Notes: generated from the letters alone by a model not told the origin. A stretch of DNA of 64,000 nucleotides from Marchantia polymorpha subsp. ruderalis (GCA_037833965.1 AP031354.1:31908001-31972000); one strand, 5' to 3'; shown: positions 49,693 through 62,300, numbered from the stretch's first letter. A program made the numbers and translations.

Positions 49693-50574
49693 CTGAAAGT
49701 TTCATGACACCCACACAAAAAAGGGACGGTCAATACCCGCTAGGAATCGTTTCAATAACGAGATTTTTTAGACTGCATTGCGAGGTGTGATTTTCATCGT
49801 ACTGTGCTTGTGAAGCGTCCTATTGAGGGCATCCTAAGGGTTTCAAATCATTACTAACTACTCAGCAGATACTTGTAGAAGAGGCATTTGATTGTTGCGC
49901 GACACATCGAAGACATCTTCTTGTCAGACATGACCGGCATCCTCGTTAACCTGGTACGTGATGAATTTAGTACCACCCATTTCGTTTAACACAAATTCCG
50001 CCATAACCTTGTCAGTAATTGAGGTACGAAAGATTGTAGCAAATTCTACAAAGCTACATCTTTATCTTCCAACCCTGGACGAGTATAATAGAACATACAG
50101 GTTTTAATCCCTGATCTCCTTATTTTGTGAACCCTCATGCGCGATATATGCTCAGCTCGTCTTCCTATCTCTGACCCACAGTACCACTCACTGCCCAGTT
50201 TCAAGCAGAAGGCAGATTCCATCGTGTAAAGATCATGTCGGTGATTTTTCAACACAGTAGCGGCAAATTAAGCCGCAGATTTAACCAGCGAATCCAAATC
50301 CAACCATAAACCTCAGATGCAGACTACGAATGGTCATGAGCGCATTAATGAAACAGCAAAATTTGTTTCATGGAGAATTCTGCAGCAATTTCTCAATCTT
50401 CTATACAAATAAGCTTGCGAGAGGGGTAGGCTCGTGTGCAGCAACGAGTTCCTAACAGATGTTTTCAAAGAGAAATTTGGTTTTCCATCTTGCGTCCAAA
50501 ACATCCCAAATTTGCTGGGAAAAGACAAATCTATCTTACTTTCAGCAACACATGAACGTCAACGTCTTACATAC

Positions 50575-50722
50575 CTGGCTCACAGAAGGGACGGTCAGCG
50601 ATCAATCTAAGGAATTGGCGAGGCAGCCTTGGAGTTCCAGAACACGCTCCAATAGTAGAGCCGGAGACCACTAGTCCAGCTGCAATGCTTAGAAGAGCCC
50701 ATACTTCAAAGCGACAGCGCAT
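50575..50722 (-). CDS. Possible upstream coding exon with signal-peptide-like start
   Basis: An ATG at 50722 opens a frame of 49 codons: MRCRFEVWALLSIAAGLVVS, a signal-peptide or anchor-like stretch, then RLPRQFLRLIADRPFCEP. It ends at a good GTATGT donor. It could be the first exon of the metallophosphoesterase gene. The donor phase (one base) does not fit the 49692 acceptor directly, which needs two bases, so an intermediate exon would be required; one candidate region is 50470-50540. Alternatively it is untranslated leader. Low confidence without transcripts. Confidence 0.3.
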
Positions 50723-51800
50723 CTACCAAGTCTAGAGCAGAAATGGAACGTTCCTTGCTCGTCCCGTTGGTCCTGCAACTGAAGCAATCCACCACACTTT
50801 CCACATCGCCGTCCTCCGCACACAATCTCTCAATCTCTGGGATCGAAATCACAGCGCAATTGGCTTCCTCACCGAGCCATGTTCCACTAGAGGAATTCTC
50901 CTCCCTCTCGACTATTCTTTTTCTCCACTCTTGTCTCCAATCGATGCCACTGCCTCTGCTCCTACTCCTCCTCCTCCTCCGCTTTTCCTGAACATCCTCT
51001 CTACAAAGGCACAATTTCCCTCCCCTCCCCTGCCCTCCCCGCGCTGCCCCGTCCCTCGCCAGCAAAAGAAAGTTCGTCGCCCTCCTCACAAACGAATCAT
51101 CATAACTTGAATCCGAATCAACCTCTCAGTCACTGCCTTCGCTCCACCTCTCCCTTCCAGATTCCCGACCCTGTCCCCGTCTCTGTCTCTCTCTCGCTCT
51201 CTGTCTCTCTCTTGTTCTTTCATGCCTGCCCTCCCCTTCCCTCGTACGCCTTGTACTCCCTGCCATCCCGCCTCCCGCCTTCGCTTGATGCTCCGGCAAT
51301 CAACCACAACCGGGCCGCGCTAACTCACAAGGCAGCGGCCGAAGCGCATTTCCGTCTAATTTGCCGTGGAGACGATTAATGCGGTGACGTATGTGAGCGC
51401 CAGAGAGGCGGGGCGACTGGAATTGTTTATCGGGGACAGCCAGACGACAAATTGTGCCGACGCAAAAACTGGCCGGTTCCCGCTTTTTAATTCGCCCACG
51501 TCAAGCTTCATGACACGTGGCGCCGGCGGCCCTTGCTGCCTGCCCGCCACGTGTTGCGGGAGGTTCTGAGTCAAAAAGGCAATTTAATCAGGGGAGGGGA
51601 AGAGAACGGCTTCTTCCCTTGAATCTATCTAACCGTAGACGGAGCCGGGATATTCTTGGCCGATTCCTAATAATATTCAGAAAAGGTGCCGTCGAAAAGG
51701 GTCAGCGTGCAGACACACTCTCGTTCGCCTCTCTGCGTTCACTCGTTTGATTCCTATTCCATTCCTTTTGAACTGAAGCCTGCTACGTGGTGTACCTTTC
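50723..51800 (-). promoter_or_regulatory. Upstream region of the metallophosphoesterase gene
   Basis: The first 600 bp are strongly purine-rich on the minus strand (pyrimidine-rich on plus, including a TC-rich tract at 51179-51222), as in the other gene leaders of this window. Two CACGTG G-boxes follow at 51514 and 51548. Open frames here are composition-driven. Confidence 0.5.
51514..51553. promoter_or_regulatory. Pair of G-boxes (CACGTG)
   Basis: CACGTG at 51514-51519 in the context GACACGTGGC (an ABRE-like G-box) and again at 51548-51553 (CCACGTGT), 34 bp apart. They sit about 0.8 kb upstream of the 50722 ATG. Paired ABRE/G-box elements are a known arrangement in abscisic-acid-responsive plant promoters; function here is inferred. 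Confidence 0.45.
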
Positions 51801-53620
51801 TCCTGTAAGCCGGTTCCAGTCGGACCGGCTGGGAGCTTTTGCTCCCCTCGCCCGTCGTCAGATCCACTCAAGGTCCAACTGTTGCGTCGATCCATGCTTT
51901 CGTAGACAGGTGGGGAGCAAGAGTTACTAACCATGGCACGATTGCTCTGCTCATGAAAACTGATCGAATCTGGGTTGTGATTTCTTGTGGTGTTAATCCG
52001 AAGTTGGCAATGTGTGAAATTCAGGTGCATGCTGCATCTCGGAGTGATTGCACGCGTCCCAGGTCCTTAATGTATGAAGTGTGCACTCCTGAGACTTTGT
52101 TTAGCCCTGAAGAAAAATTGTTTTGTTTTTTAAATATTTTATTGTCAAGGTCTTAGTAACGTTATGGCGTTGATCCGGACTTTCACAAGACAGCTCTTCA
52201 TTGTGAAGTATGAAGCAATGTGTTCTCTATCTTTGTCTACCTGAAAGACTTTCCAAACGTGTTGGTTTGACAATCATAATTGCGTTTACTGTATTTCAAA
52301 ACTGGTGTCATTGTCTCACTGGGAGGAGGCAGAGTGTGAAAGTTATTCCCATCGAGCCCTCTCAACAGGCGGCCATAACCTAACAATGTCCTAGAATCGA
52401 CTCTCAACTTCATCACGGGCTAAGCCAGAAGTGACAGTGAATTTGCAAAAAATTGGACAGCTCACGAGTGGAGTTTAGTCTCTTTCATGAAGCAAGGTAA
52501 TAAAGATAATTACGGGGCAGTTCGGCTCATTAAAATCTAATGTTTAATCGACAGAGATTGAATCAAAGGACAGGCCATCCATGACAAGGCTCTAATTTGG
52601 CACAAATTATCCGCACATATTTGATGATATGCTCATTCGATTGACTTTCAATGCAAATAAAACTAATATACACTTGTAAAAGATGGGTATCTATCTTTTG
52701 CTGAAAAGAAAATGTATTCAACAACTTTATGTGTTAATATATTCATGTCAATTGGTCTAATATCGTACACCGTTAATTGACTTGCAATGGATAAATTGTG
52801 TACATGTTCAGTAAGCTGTGATTATCACAATTACCTTTGGTACCAGAGTTTCACTGAGGTTTTTTGTTTTACGCCTTAGTTTTTGTCATTGATTTACACA
52901 CAAGTGTTAGGATCTTACTTTCATTAATCTCGATGTGACTAAGCAATCCGATCTTGACGCTTTTCCTTGCAAAAAGCTCTATTGAGAGTTATTAAATGAA
53001 AAGTTTGCAAACTCTCAACTTTTTTCACAAGATTATAAATTCTTAGATGGAATTGACAACTTGCTTCCTTTGGCGCCACTAGGGAAATCCAAAAGTTGAT
53101 CACAAAACAAAGACGAACTTCCTGCCAAAATTACTACAATAGTTCTTGAACACCTGTTGACATTGAAATCCTTTTTGAGATCCATCCGCATGTTAGACCT
53201 TTACCTCCACATCACTTTGGAACTCAATCCATCCTCGCAATCAGACTAACCCACATTATCATGTCGAACATAATTCAATGACGCAGTGTGGTATTGCAAT
53301 TTTCTCATTTTTTCGGAAATAATGTAGTTTGGGAAGTAAACACAAGTAAGTTTTAACTTTTGGAGCAGTAGTATTCAGTAAAGGAGAGAATAATGAATTT
53401 TAATGTAGATGCTGAATAGGAGTAGGAAATATGAAGGATACCCCTAGATAGAACTTGGTTTGCTGGTTTCAATGAGTTCAAGAATGGAAGGAATGTACCA
53501 ATGGGGCCTGAGCTATGAAGAGAAGAGGCGAAGAGCCAATTTCCCCGAAGGCCTAGTATAGCCTTTGGCAGAGAGTATTCGGCCTTCGGCATTGATGCCT
53601 TCAAAGCAGAGTATAACATC
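51801..53620. other. Unassigned intergenic DNA
   Basis: No coding exon, RNA gene or clear repeat was recognised. Composition is moderately AT-rich. It runs up to the flank of the second hAT element. Confidence 0.4.
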
Positions 53621-56310
53621 GGGTACCCAAACCCGAACACCAAACATAGGGTATGGTCCTAGATCTTCAGGCACGGTTCGGATACGGTTCCGGTTTTGGG
53701 TTGACGTGACGTTATGGTGGCTATTTATAATATGAAGGCGCAAAATTGCTGATGGCGGCCATTAGCAGTTTTGGTGGCATCATCAGATGTGTGGCGGGTG
53801 GCGTACTAGAATCATAAACATGGAGTAAAGAAAGAAGGTTATTAGACTAGGCTATTGACTATATCACCATAAACCCGGAGTAAAGAAAGAAGGTTATTAG
53901 ACTAGGCTATTGACTATATCACCATAAACCCGGAGTAAAGAAAGAAGGTTATTAGACTAGGCTATTGACTATATCACGTGAATTGCTATAATGTATATTG
54001 GCCATCAGTGGCGGCCATTAAATCGTTCCCGTTTGCAATGGGACAATCGGCATTGCGCACCTATACTATAAAAATATATCAAACAAATTTGTGACAGTGC
54101 ATTTATCCACCAATCGTGATGTAGACTTACTTCTCGGCAGCGCTGTCCAAGCCCAAGGATGTCAATGCTCTCAAGGCCAGAGTCCAGGCTGATCTACTCA
54201 AGCCGATGCCGTGTTCTTCGGGTAATAGGCGCATAGCAATTGTCACATGTCAACTTTTTGGAAGCAATTCTCAGACGTCGTCGCGCTGGCCACAAAGAAC
54301 CTCGCCAAGTTCAATGATTCAATCCTCGTTGCCTGTAACACCTGCATGTCGGTGTATGTGTTCAATTCGAAGAATGGCACGTCAACGTTGGCTAAACACG
54401 TATGTTCGACGATAATCAACAACCAGTCATTGACAGCTTTCTCAACACACAGAGCACCGACCCAGGCCGAGAAGAGGCTCGTCGTGGCTACAACTGCCGA
54501 CATGTGTACCGAGGACATCCTTCCGTTCCACATGGTTAAGGGCAGCGGGTTCAAGGCTTACACGCATACAATCCTAGACATCGGCGTCAATTCCTCGCAT
54601 GGCTTGAACGTCGTCGAACTGCTCCCTACTCCAATCACATTCAGCTGCAACATCAACGATCGAGCTGCTCTATGGCGCAAGACATTGTCGACCGAGATAA
54701 TCAAGCACGTCGAGTCAGACATTAAGATGGCGAGTACAACCGATATCTGGACCGACAATATCAATAAGACATCGTTCTTGTCTGTCACGAGCCACATGAT
54801 CAACTGTGATTTTATTCTGCATCATCGCATCTTGGCGTGTTGTCCGATCTTCGGTAGTCACAATGCTTGCAAAGTCTTGACCAAGATCCGATCTATACTA
54901 GAAAAAAATTTCTATCACGCTTCCTGCTAGTGTGACCGTTGTCCGCAATCAAGGGTCCAACATGCACGCACAAGATGATATACCGAGCTATTATAACTAG
55001 TCCGCCTGCATCGATCACATCATCGCACAATTACCACGACCGTGTTTGCCAAGACAACAAAGCAAGTCGGCGGCAAGAAAACTGCCCCATTCTATAGGCA
55101 TTATGAATCTGCTCCAGATCTATTCGATCTGATCGATCACTGCAAGGCGCTCGCCACACATGTGAAGCAGGCTGGTCTTCAAAAACAGCTGGATAAGACG
55201 ATCAAGTAGGAGAACGTGACCCGATAGAATTTCCTGTTAAAGTGTCTGAGAAGCATCGCAGATGCTTACAAGCAGCTCGTGATGGCGTTGATCGTCAAGA
55301 AGTCGGCGAAGATCGCACAGATTGACAAGAAGTTGATGCTAGAGCTCATCACGTTACTTTAACCTTTCCATGAGGCGACTCTCGCCATGAAGTTATTCAA
55401 ACAGCCAACGCTTAAACGCGTGTGCTACTTCCGGCACAACCTACTCCTTCATAGCGATATGGTTACGAAGGACGTGTACTGCACAGCGAGTGACGGCATC
55501 AATAGTCTGATTGCAAAGGACTCGCAACACATTCTCACCATCAAGTCGATCATTTGACACTTAATCAAGGAAAAGTTCATCATAAAACAAATTCACGTCA
55601 TCCCCTCCTTGCTTGACCCCAGAATTAAACGCCGCCTTGTGAAATACAGCTTGTCCGAGGAACAGATCGGCAAGGCTAAGGAGAATTTGAAGTCATTGAT
55701 GAAAGAGCACATTCCTAAGCACGACCAAAAAGACTACGAGCGCGGTTTTGTCAAGAAGCCTAAGACAAATGATGTGCGTGATACCCGATAGTTGGCAGAA
55801 TACAGCGAGGAAGATGATTCGAACGACAGCGAAGGGAAAGCAGTCGAACATATCGATAGTGTTTACCAGACTGCAATTGAAGCGCATATTGTTAATATAG
55901 AACTGGCCTAGTATTTCCTCCACAACTTCAAGTACAGCGACATCGTCATCAAAAAGCACGGTCTTCTCTTTTGGTGGAAGACTCAGCAAACCTCCTTTTC
56001 CATCCTTTCTCAAATCGTTCATTCTGTGTTAGCCATTCCTGCTTCTAGTGCTAAGTTAGAGTGCAACTTCTCAGACGCCGGCAACACCATGACTAAAAAG
56101 CAAAATTGGCTCAACCGTCAAAATTGAACGACTTACTATTTCTCCAATCTATGCTTCTGTCCCGCCGAGCTCAATAAATCCTCGAGAATTTTCTACTTCC
56201 ATCGCGAAAGAAATGGGTTCGGGTAGGTTACTGGATACTCTAGATACGGGCGGGGCGGGTAAGGTTCAAAATTGCACTTTCGGATGGGTAACGGGCAGGT
56301 ATAGGGAATA
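53620..56310 (+). mobile_element. hAT transposon with BED finger, inactive
   Basis: Transposase reads left to right. The first open stretch (54247-54930) carries a BED-type zinc finger (ILVACNTCMSVYVF, then KNGTSTLAKHVC) and the conserved TTDIWTDNINKTSFLSVTSHMI segment of hAT transposases. Further pieces lie at 55000-55600. The C-terminal dimerisation region is recognisable at about 55960-56120: HGLLFWWKTQQTSFSILSQI, then IPASSAKLECNFSDAGNTMT. Several stops interrupt the frame (for example TAG codons near 55209 and 55910), so it is not functional. Both flanks are rich in GGGTA/ACCCG motifs (53627-53700 and 56216-56310), which probably mark the terminal regions. Exact ends and a target duplication were not resolved, so limits are approximate. 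Confidence 0.85.
53814..53977 (+). repeat. 55-bp tandem repeat, three copies
   Basis: Units start at 53814, 53869 and 53924. Copies two and three are identical over nearly their full length; copy one differs at ACATGG versus ACCCGG. The array lies between the left flank of the hAT element and its transposase, so it may be part of the element's 5' region. Confidence 0.95.
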
Positions 56311-56639
56311 GTTTTACAAGAAATGTTATTCTCTGCTTCGGAGTTACCTACGAAGGACTTTCAATAATGGAAGTAAAAGATGGAGCCGCATGAAAAAGAA
56401 ATTCGAATGGTGACACCTTCAATTCGGACGAGTTGACACTACCGTTGCGGCGGCAGACTACAACAGCGAGAACGCGAGTTCGCGCCTCATGTTTCACGAT
56501 AACACAATTGCAAATTGACAAGCGATCGAGGTGCGAACGTTTGAATTTGCAAAAGTAGCCATGAGACAACACGGAGCAATTCAATTGACTGCGCTGAAGG
56601 TGCATGAGGTGGGATTGAGGACCTATCACAACGAGCTAA

Positions 56640-58921
56640 TCGTCGTTAAATTTGATTTCCTGCTTTGGTAATGGAATTGGGTCTGCGCGACGATGGTCCA
56701 GAAGTGGGATGACGGAAGCGCTCCGGAGGTGGATGAACATTGAGGCAATTTCAAGAAATGGCAAATTTGGGATCGGGCGAAAGTGTTGGAAAATTGCGCT
56801 AGTGAAGACGACGATCTCACTTTTGATAGTGAGAGCGTCAAGGTAACGCGTTCCGAGGAGAAGACATACACGGCGCTGTTTAAGAAACCGTCTACCGGCA
56901 AGAATGGGTACTGGACGACATGGTACCACGATCGCCTCAAAACGAATGTAGCAGTAGCACTGATGCAGATCCTTCAATCTTCTGGGACAATCTACATGAC
57001 TACTTGGCAAGTCGGCTTTGTAGAACGAGCGCTACAAGTAGAACCCATGCACTGGGCGAGGAACCTGTGGTCGGTCACGCACCAACACATTGGTGAGACT
57101 CCGGGAGTTTCGGCCAATTACTTGTAACCTTTCCTAATTAATTTCTACAAAGGTATGGGGCTATTGATCGCAACAAAGAAGAAGAAGTCTCCGCTGCAGA
57201 AGCATGCGAAAGATGGAGACGAGACTCTGGGTGCCAACGAGATCTATACCGATCAAGAAGATACTCAACTTGGCTTCCTTTCAGGGAGGGTAGAAAGACC
57301 AAGGAACAGGGTGGAAGAACGGCCGCAGAAGAGACGGAAGCTGGAGGAGGTCGCGGTTTTGGAGACGCTTGATCAACGTGTCAAAATGCGTGTCCGCCAA
57401 CCGCTCCCCATCAAACTCAGAACTGCCAACGTGCGAGCTCGAACAAAGATGAAAGCAAGAAGAGTGATACTGGTGGATGGTAGCAGCACCGAAAGTAGTG
57501 TTGCGGCATCGCAAGGCCGTTTCACCTCGGCAGAATGGGAGGAATTGGAGGCAGATGTTACCCGGACGGAGGAGGAAGGACCTTCGGAGAGAGACCTTCG
57601 GTCTTCAGAGTGGAGATCTTCATCAGCGTTGGAGGGCGACGCACCGAAGGTAGCTGAAGAAAAGGAGGAAGAAATCCTGAAGCGAAATCCGGGTCTTTCA
57701 GTTGAAGCTGTGATGAGCACTCTTTTGGAGAAGAACTTTAAGTATTGATAGTGTCATCAGACATAGAGGAGTATCCAGCTTCATTGGAGGAGTTGAAAGA
57801 TATAGTAGTGGAAGACATAGTAAGAGATGCTACGGTGCAGCAGTCTGCGACATCACTTCGGATGTCTACATGGACTGTCATCTTGGAGACCGTATAAGAC
57901 CTTTCGGCGGAGGAAACTTAGTCGGGCGGAATCAATGGGGCAGACGTGTCATGTCAGCAAGTGGTTCCTCTACTCCGATATCTAGATGGTAAGTTGGAGA
58001 AGTATGCTGGATCATCTGATGTCTGATCTTACGTGGAGGTAGTGCGTAATAGGGTCGGATGAAAATGGCCGCAAAAGCAGTAACGGCGAAACAAGTGGAG
58101 AGCTTGACTGCAAATCCTGTAGCGGCAAAGGCTTCGCTAGAGGTGAAGGAGAAGCAACTTCAGGAGTCGGAGTCAAAGTGCGTGGCATTTCAGAGAAGGT
58201 TAGCAGAGGAGACAAAACTTCGGAAGTCTTCGGAGAAGGCATGTGAGAGTCTTCAGACTAATGTTGAGATTACCAGGCGAGCGATAGTTGACCTTTGGGA
58301 TGAACATGAGGCATCTCGGGTGGCTTTCAATGAGGAGGCGCACCGCGTGGACGAATTGATGGCGGATCTGGCGAAGAGAGATCAAACGCACGCAATGGAC
58401 TTGGCAGCAAAGGCGAAGGAACTGGCGGAGTGTGAAGCCGCTTAGTCTTCGGAGCTGGGGCTGTTGGAGAGATTAGAGGCCAAATGCAATGAGATGCGAT
58501 CGCATCGATCTACAACAGAAGAGTAGTTGGGCGAAATGAAAGCGAAATTGCTGGAAGTCGAAGAGAGGAATCGGCAGTTGGGGGAACAGACGAACGACAC
58601 CTTGACTAGGAAGGTGAACGGGTGCCTATGTGGTTTTGTGATATGGCAGATAGAGACTCATAAGTGGCTGCAGTTGAGGGATCTGGAGCGTCGTCACTCG
58701 ACGCTCCAGATCACCGTCGTCACTCCACGGTGATTGCCTGTAGTGTAGGAGGGCCTCGAAAATTAGCTAGGAAGATAGATGCGTTTCTTTTCAATTTGGA
58801 CGAGAGGAAGGAGAACCTGGAATTGGAACTAGCAGCCGTTTTGCGTAGGTTAGGGATAGATAGGAATTCACATGGCGCCGCGGGCATCGCGACTGTTCGT
58901 AGCTTGGGGCATAGCGAGTGA
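56640..58921 (+). other. Repeat-like cassette encoding a basic/acidic protein and a coiled coil
   Basis: Several plus-strand open stretches. The first (about 56783-57127) has KPSTGKNGYWTTWYHDRL and WARNLWSVTHQHIGETPG. The second (57155-57748) is highly charged, with a bipartite basic stretch RPQKRRKLEE and an acidic tail. The third and fourth (58059-58445 and 58527-58921) form a long heptad-rich coiled coil (KELAECEAA, LLEVEERNRQLGEQTND, then GCLCGFVIWQIETHKWL). I know similar charged and coiled-coil predicted proteins as a multicopy family in liverwort genomes, but cannot confirm this by search. It may be an internal region of a larger mobile element. It looks broken in several places. No transposase or polymerase domain is visible. 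Confidence 0.45.
58680..58712. repeat. Perfect 14-bp inverted repeat with 5-nt loop
   Basis: GATCTGGAGCGTCG at 58680-58693 is followed by loop TCACT and its exact reverse complement at 58699-58712. A second, shorter inverted repeat (CACCGT and ACGGTG, 58712-58732) follows at once. Confidence 0.95.
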
Positions 58922-59212
58922 TATCACGGAGTGTTTATTAGGAATAAAGGAGCCCAGGCCTTGGGTGGATTTTCAGTAGTTAAATTTCTCAGTTTTGAGT
59001 CTACATTTTCCTTACGTCCGAGAATTAAGTGTTTGTCACCGCGCAAGAGATACTTCGCATCCAAAGTAGAAGCTTCAGTTCGGATGTTCTGAGTAACTAT
59101 TGGTTAGTTCAAGATTTAAACAAATCTGTAACTGGAAACTCTGCGGAGCTATTTGAGTGTATACTTTGAGAATTTTCACACCTGAATACCAAGACTAGTC
59201 GCCATCTGTCTA

Positions 59213-59353
59213 TTCGGACTTAACAATTGTAGTATTTCTGGCACTCAATCTATCTCTGCAGCGTTTGATTGGAGTAATTTCAGGATTTGAGTGTGATCTA
59301 CACTGCAATGTGTTACCTTCGGACTTAACAATTGTAGTATTTCTGGTACTCAA
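59213..59353 (+). repeat. Two 36-bp direct repeats
   Basis: Copies at 59213-59248 and 59318-59353 differ at a single base (start TTCGGACTTAACAATTG, end ACTCAA) and are 105 bp apart. They lie just downstream of the coiled-coil cassette and may mark the end of that element. Confidence 0.9.
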
Positions 59354-62300
59354 CAATTACAATATTTCTAGGAGTAACAGACGCCTGATAATTCAAACTG
59401 ACATACATGAAATTTCATTATAAGTTTACCATTATGGTGCATTTAGATAATTATCTATCCTTGTACGCGGGATTCTTATAATAATTGTTTGTGATACCAT
59501 AATCTCACAGAGATGTGCACCCCGCTGGAATATTGATTATATCTCCTACTAACCAGTGCGCCGACGTGAGTGTTCCTTTTTCCTCTTTACTTTCTGGAGA
59601 GTCGAAGAGGAAACGGATTCCAACATAGAAAAATAGAAGCAAACTTCGGAGTTCCCAGTGAAGTATGTGGCAGGATATGAAATCTACGTCTGATTGGAAA
59701 CTTCATGTCGGCCATAACCCGGAGATCTGCGTATGAGAACAATGAGCATGTGACGTGACAAGAAGAGATGTGAAGTGCACTGACCGACGAAGGTTAATAA
59801 AAAACCAGTAATATTCAAAGCGGTATTCACCGCCCACAGTTTCCCCGGCAGTCCCTGGTATAGCAAGCATCAATAAAAATCACGTTCGTAGTGAATGGTG
59901 TGGCAGTATTGCCAAAAAGTACAAAGTGATGTTAGAAGCTAGTCAAGAAAACAACCTCCATCCCTCGGGTGCAACTGCGAGGTAATGGTACTATTTGTAA
60001 ATTCCAGCATCCTGAAGAATTGTTACAGTTTGCATTAGATGAGTGACTTTGGACCCTCGCATGTAGTGGAAGTACATTTTGCATTACTTATTCACTCAAT
60101 AGTTCAGAATGGCATTTAGATTTAGTAGCAGAGTAGTCAAGCCCCGGCCATTGCCCACTCAAAAAATAAACTAGTCTCATAAGTTACGGCCATGTCTTTA
60201 CATTATTGAAAATTCAGTACGCGAACGAAGTGGACGACTGCATAATGTTCCGGTTTAAGTGTGATGTATCCACGAAGTCCTAAAGAGAACCTCACAGCAA
60301 TTAACAAACACCCTAACACATCAGGTCTAAAATCGTTGTTCCAAGATGTTTCCTTCAAGCTACTCTTAGAAACATACAAACAACCTAGATACCGACAGAC
60401 TAACTACACAAGTTAAACGCTATGAATGAATACAGACACTTCCCCGCCCTTGGTAGTACACAAGTATTTTCCAAGCAGTTAAAAAAACAATTGCACGACT
60501 AAAATGGACTTATTGACCTCTTGTCCATTAGACACCAAAGATCTCATGAAAAAACCCAGAAAAGAGAAACTTTTGCGTCTCCTAGTTTCGTAATCAATCT
60601 TGTCACAGTCAAAAAAGACCATCTCTGCACTCAGGTTTAATGATATGTAAACTCCGTACTACAAGGGTTCTAGTCCTCAGTATCCTAGGTTCTCATATAC
60701 CCTAAATATTGTCAAAAATGTACATCCAACCGCACCAAAAAGTTTGTGTGAACTCCCCAGCTTAAATGCAGCTACAAAAATTGTAGAAAAAATAAAACAT
60801 GATGGGAGAGTAAATCTAAATTTGAACTTCCATCGGGTGACTGGAATTGACACACGCTAGCTGAGCCTACCAAGTAACCATAATGAAACCACTATGGTTG
60901 TCTCTCTTTCCTCTTTTGCACTGGATGTAGTATGATATGAACCCCACGAGATACGCCAAAGGTAACAAGTCTGCGCCACAAACCCTCCTTTCTTAGTTGG
61001 TGAAATCACAAAGAAGATCCTTTCGCATCAATAACATTCTCTTCATGACACTTCCTCTTGATTCAAAAAACTCCACAAATTGATAACCTAAAGACATGCC
61101 GGAGAAAAGTACGTCCTTGCATCTTCAGGACACAGGCAGTTCATACTGCATATCGCATGCGGTACGCGGCATGAACTGGTGTTACTAACACAACCCTTTA
61201 ATAGACACTTGACATGGTGGACATCCCCAAGATGTATTTTGGAGCCTTGAAAATTCGCGCTTCACATACTTCAGTCAAGAACTCAAGGCAGTGCAATGTA
61301 TACCTGCACATCGCATGCTGTGTGCATGGTCATACTTGCTCAACACTCTACTCACACTGGACATTGTAGGCATTCCGAAGTAGAATGTCAAAATTGACTA
61401 CAGAGATCATTCAAAGGATATAATATTTCATACTCGACTTATACGACAGCAATATCTGGCAGATTCAGCTTCATCAATCATAATACAAGTTAGAGCAGTT
61501 GCAGCAGAATCATCGGAGTGTCGAGTCTGCTTACATTTTGACCTACGGGAGCAGAGCTTGCGAGTATCATTTCCTGGACAACCCAAGTATATAGGATGGA
61601 TATGACATTTTATGTAGCTGAAAAATTGCACTGAACCCCTCAAACTTATCACAAGAAACCTACAGAAGAAAAAGAAAGCGATTGGAACCAAGAATATTAC
61701 AACTGGTAAACTTGTGAAGACCCAAACTTTTCCACCATCCCAGAGTTTGTAAAGCTTAGCATGAATTCGCATAAAGCATGGATCCCTCAACACATTTTAA
61801 ACCCCACAAATGAAAATCACGTAGTTAAAACTTATCACGAACAGTTAGAGAACCTATAAGCCTTGGATAATTGCGCTCTCACACACTTCAGTCAAGAACT
61901 CACGTGAAATCGACGGCCGTCTTGCCTCTGCGCAAATGTTCAACATCCAGGCCAAGCTGTCATAATTCAAACAGCGAACAAAATACTAAACCCAACTGGG
62001 ATAAAATGGACTAAGATTAATAGGAACCGGAGCCAGTTCTGGGCTAGGTAGAAGAACCGTCATTGCAGCTTAAAGAAGGTGCAGAGAACAAAACAGGCAG
62101 GGGTACTGCTTCTCGTCCAGAAGATTCACAGAACAATCTGGGAAGCTATAGAAGAAGAAACGAAAGGACGTGAACTGCAGGGTGCCAAACAACGATGAAT
62201 CCGTGAGATGGAATCGGCAAATAGGAAGCGGTATTACTCAGGTTCAAAAGTTTATCATTTACCAAGGGAAAAAAGCCTACATACCGCACCAAGACCAACG

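Noticed and set aside
50706-51089. Minus-strand frame of 127 codons upstream of the phosphoesterase gene
   Set aside because: Arg/Glu-rich translation of a GA-rich leader that stops just before the candidate upstream exon in a different frame.
61428-61793. Minus-strand hydrophobic open frame of 121 codons
   Set aside because: No domain recognised, and it lies in repeat-bearing DNA downstream of NAR1.
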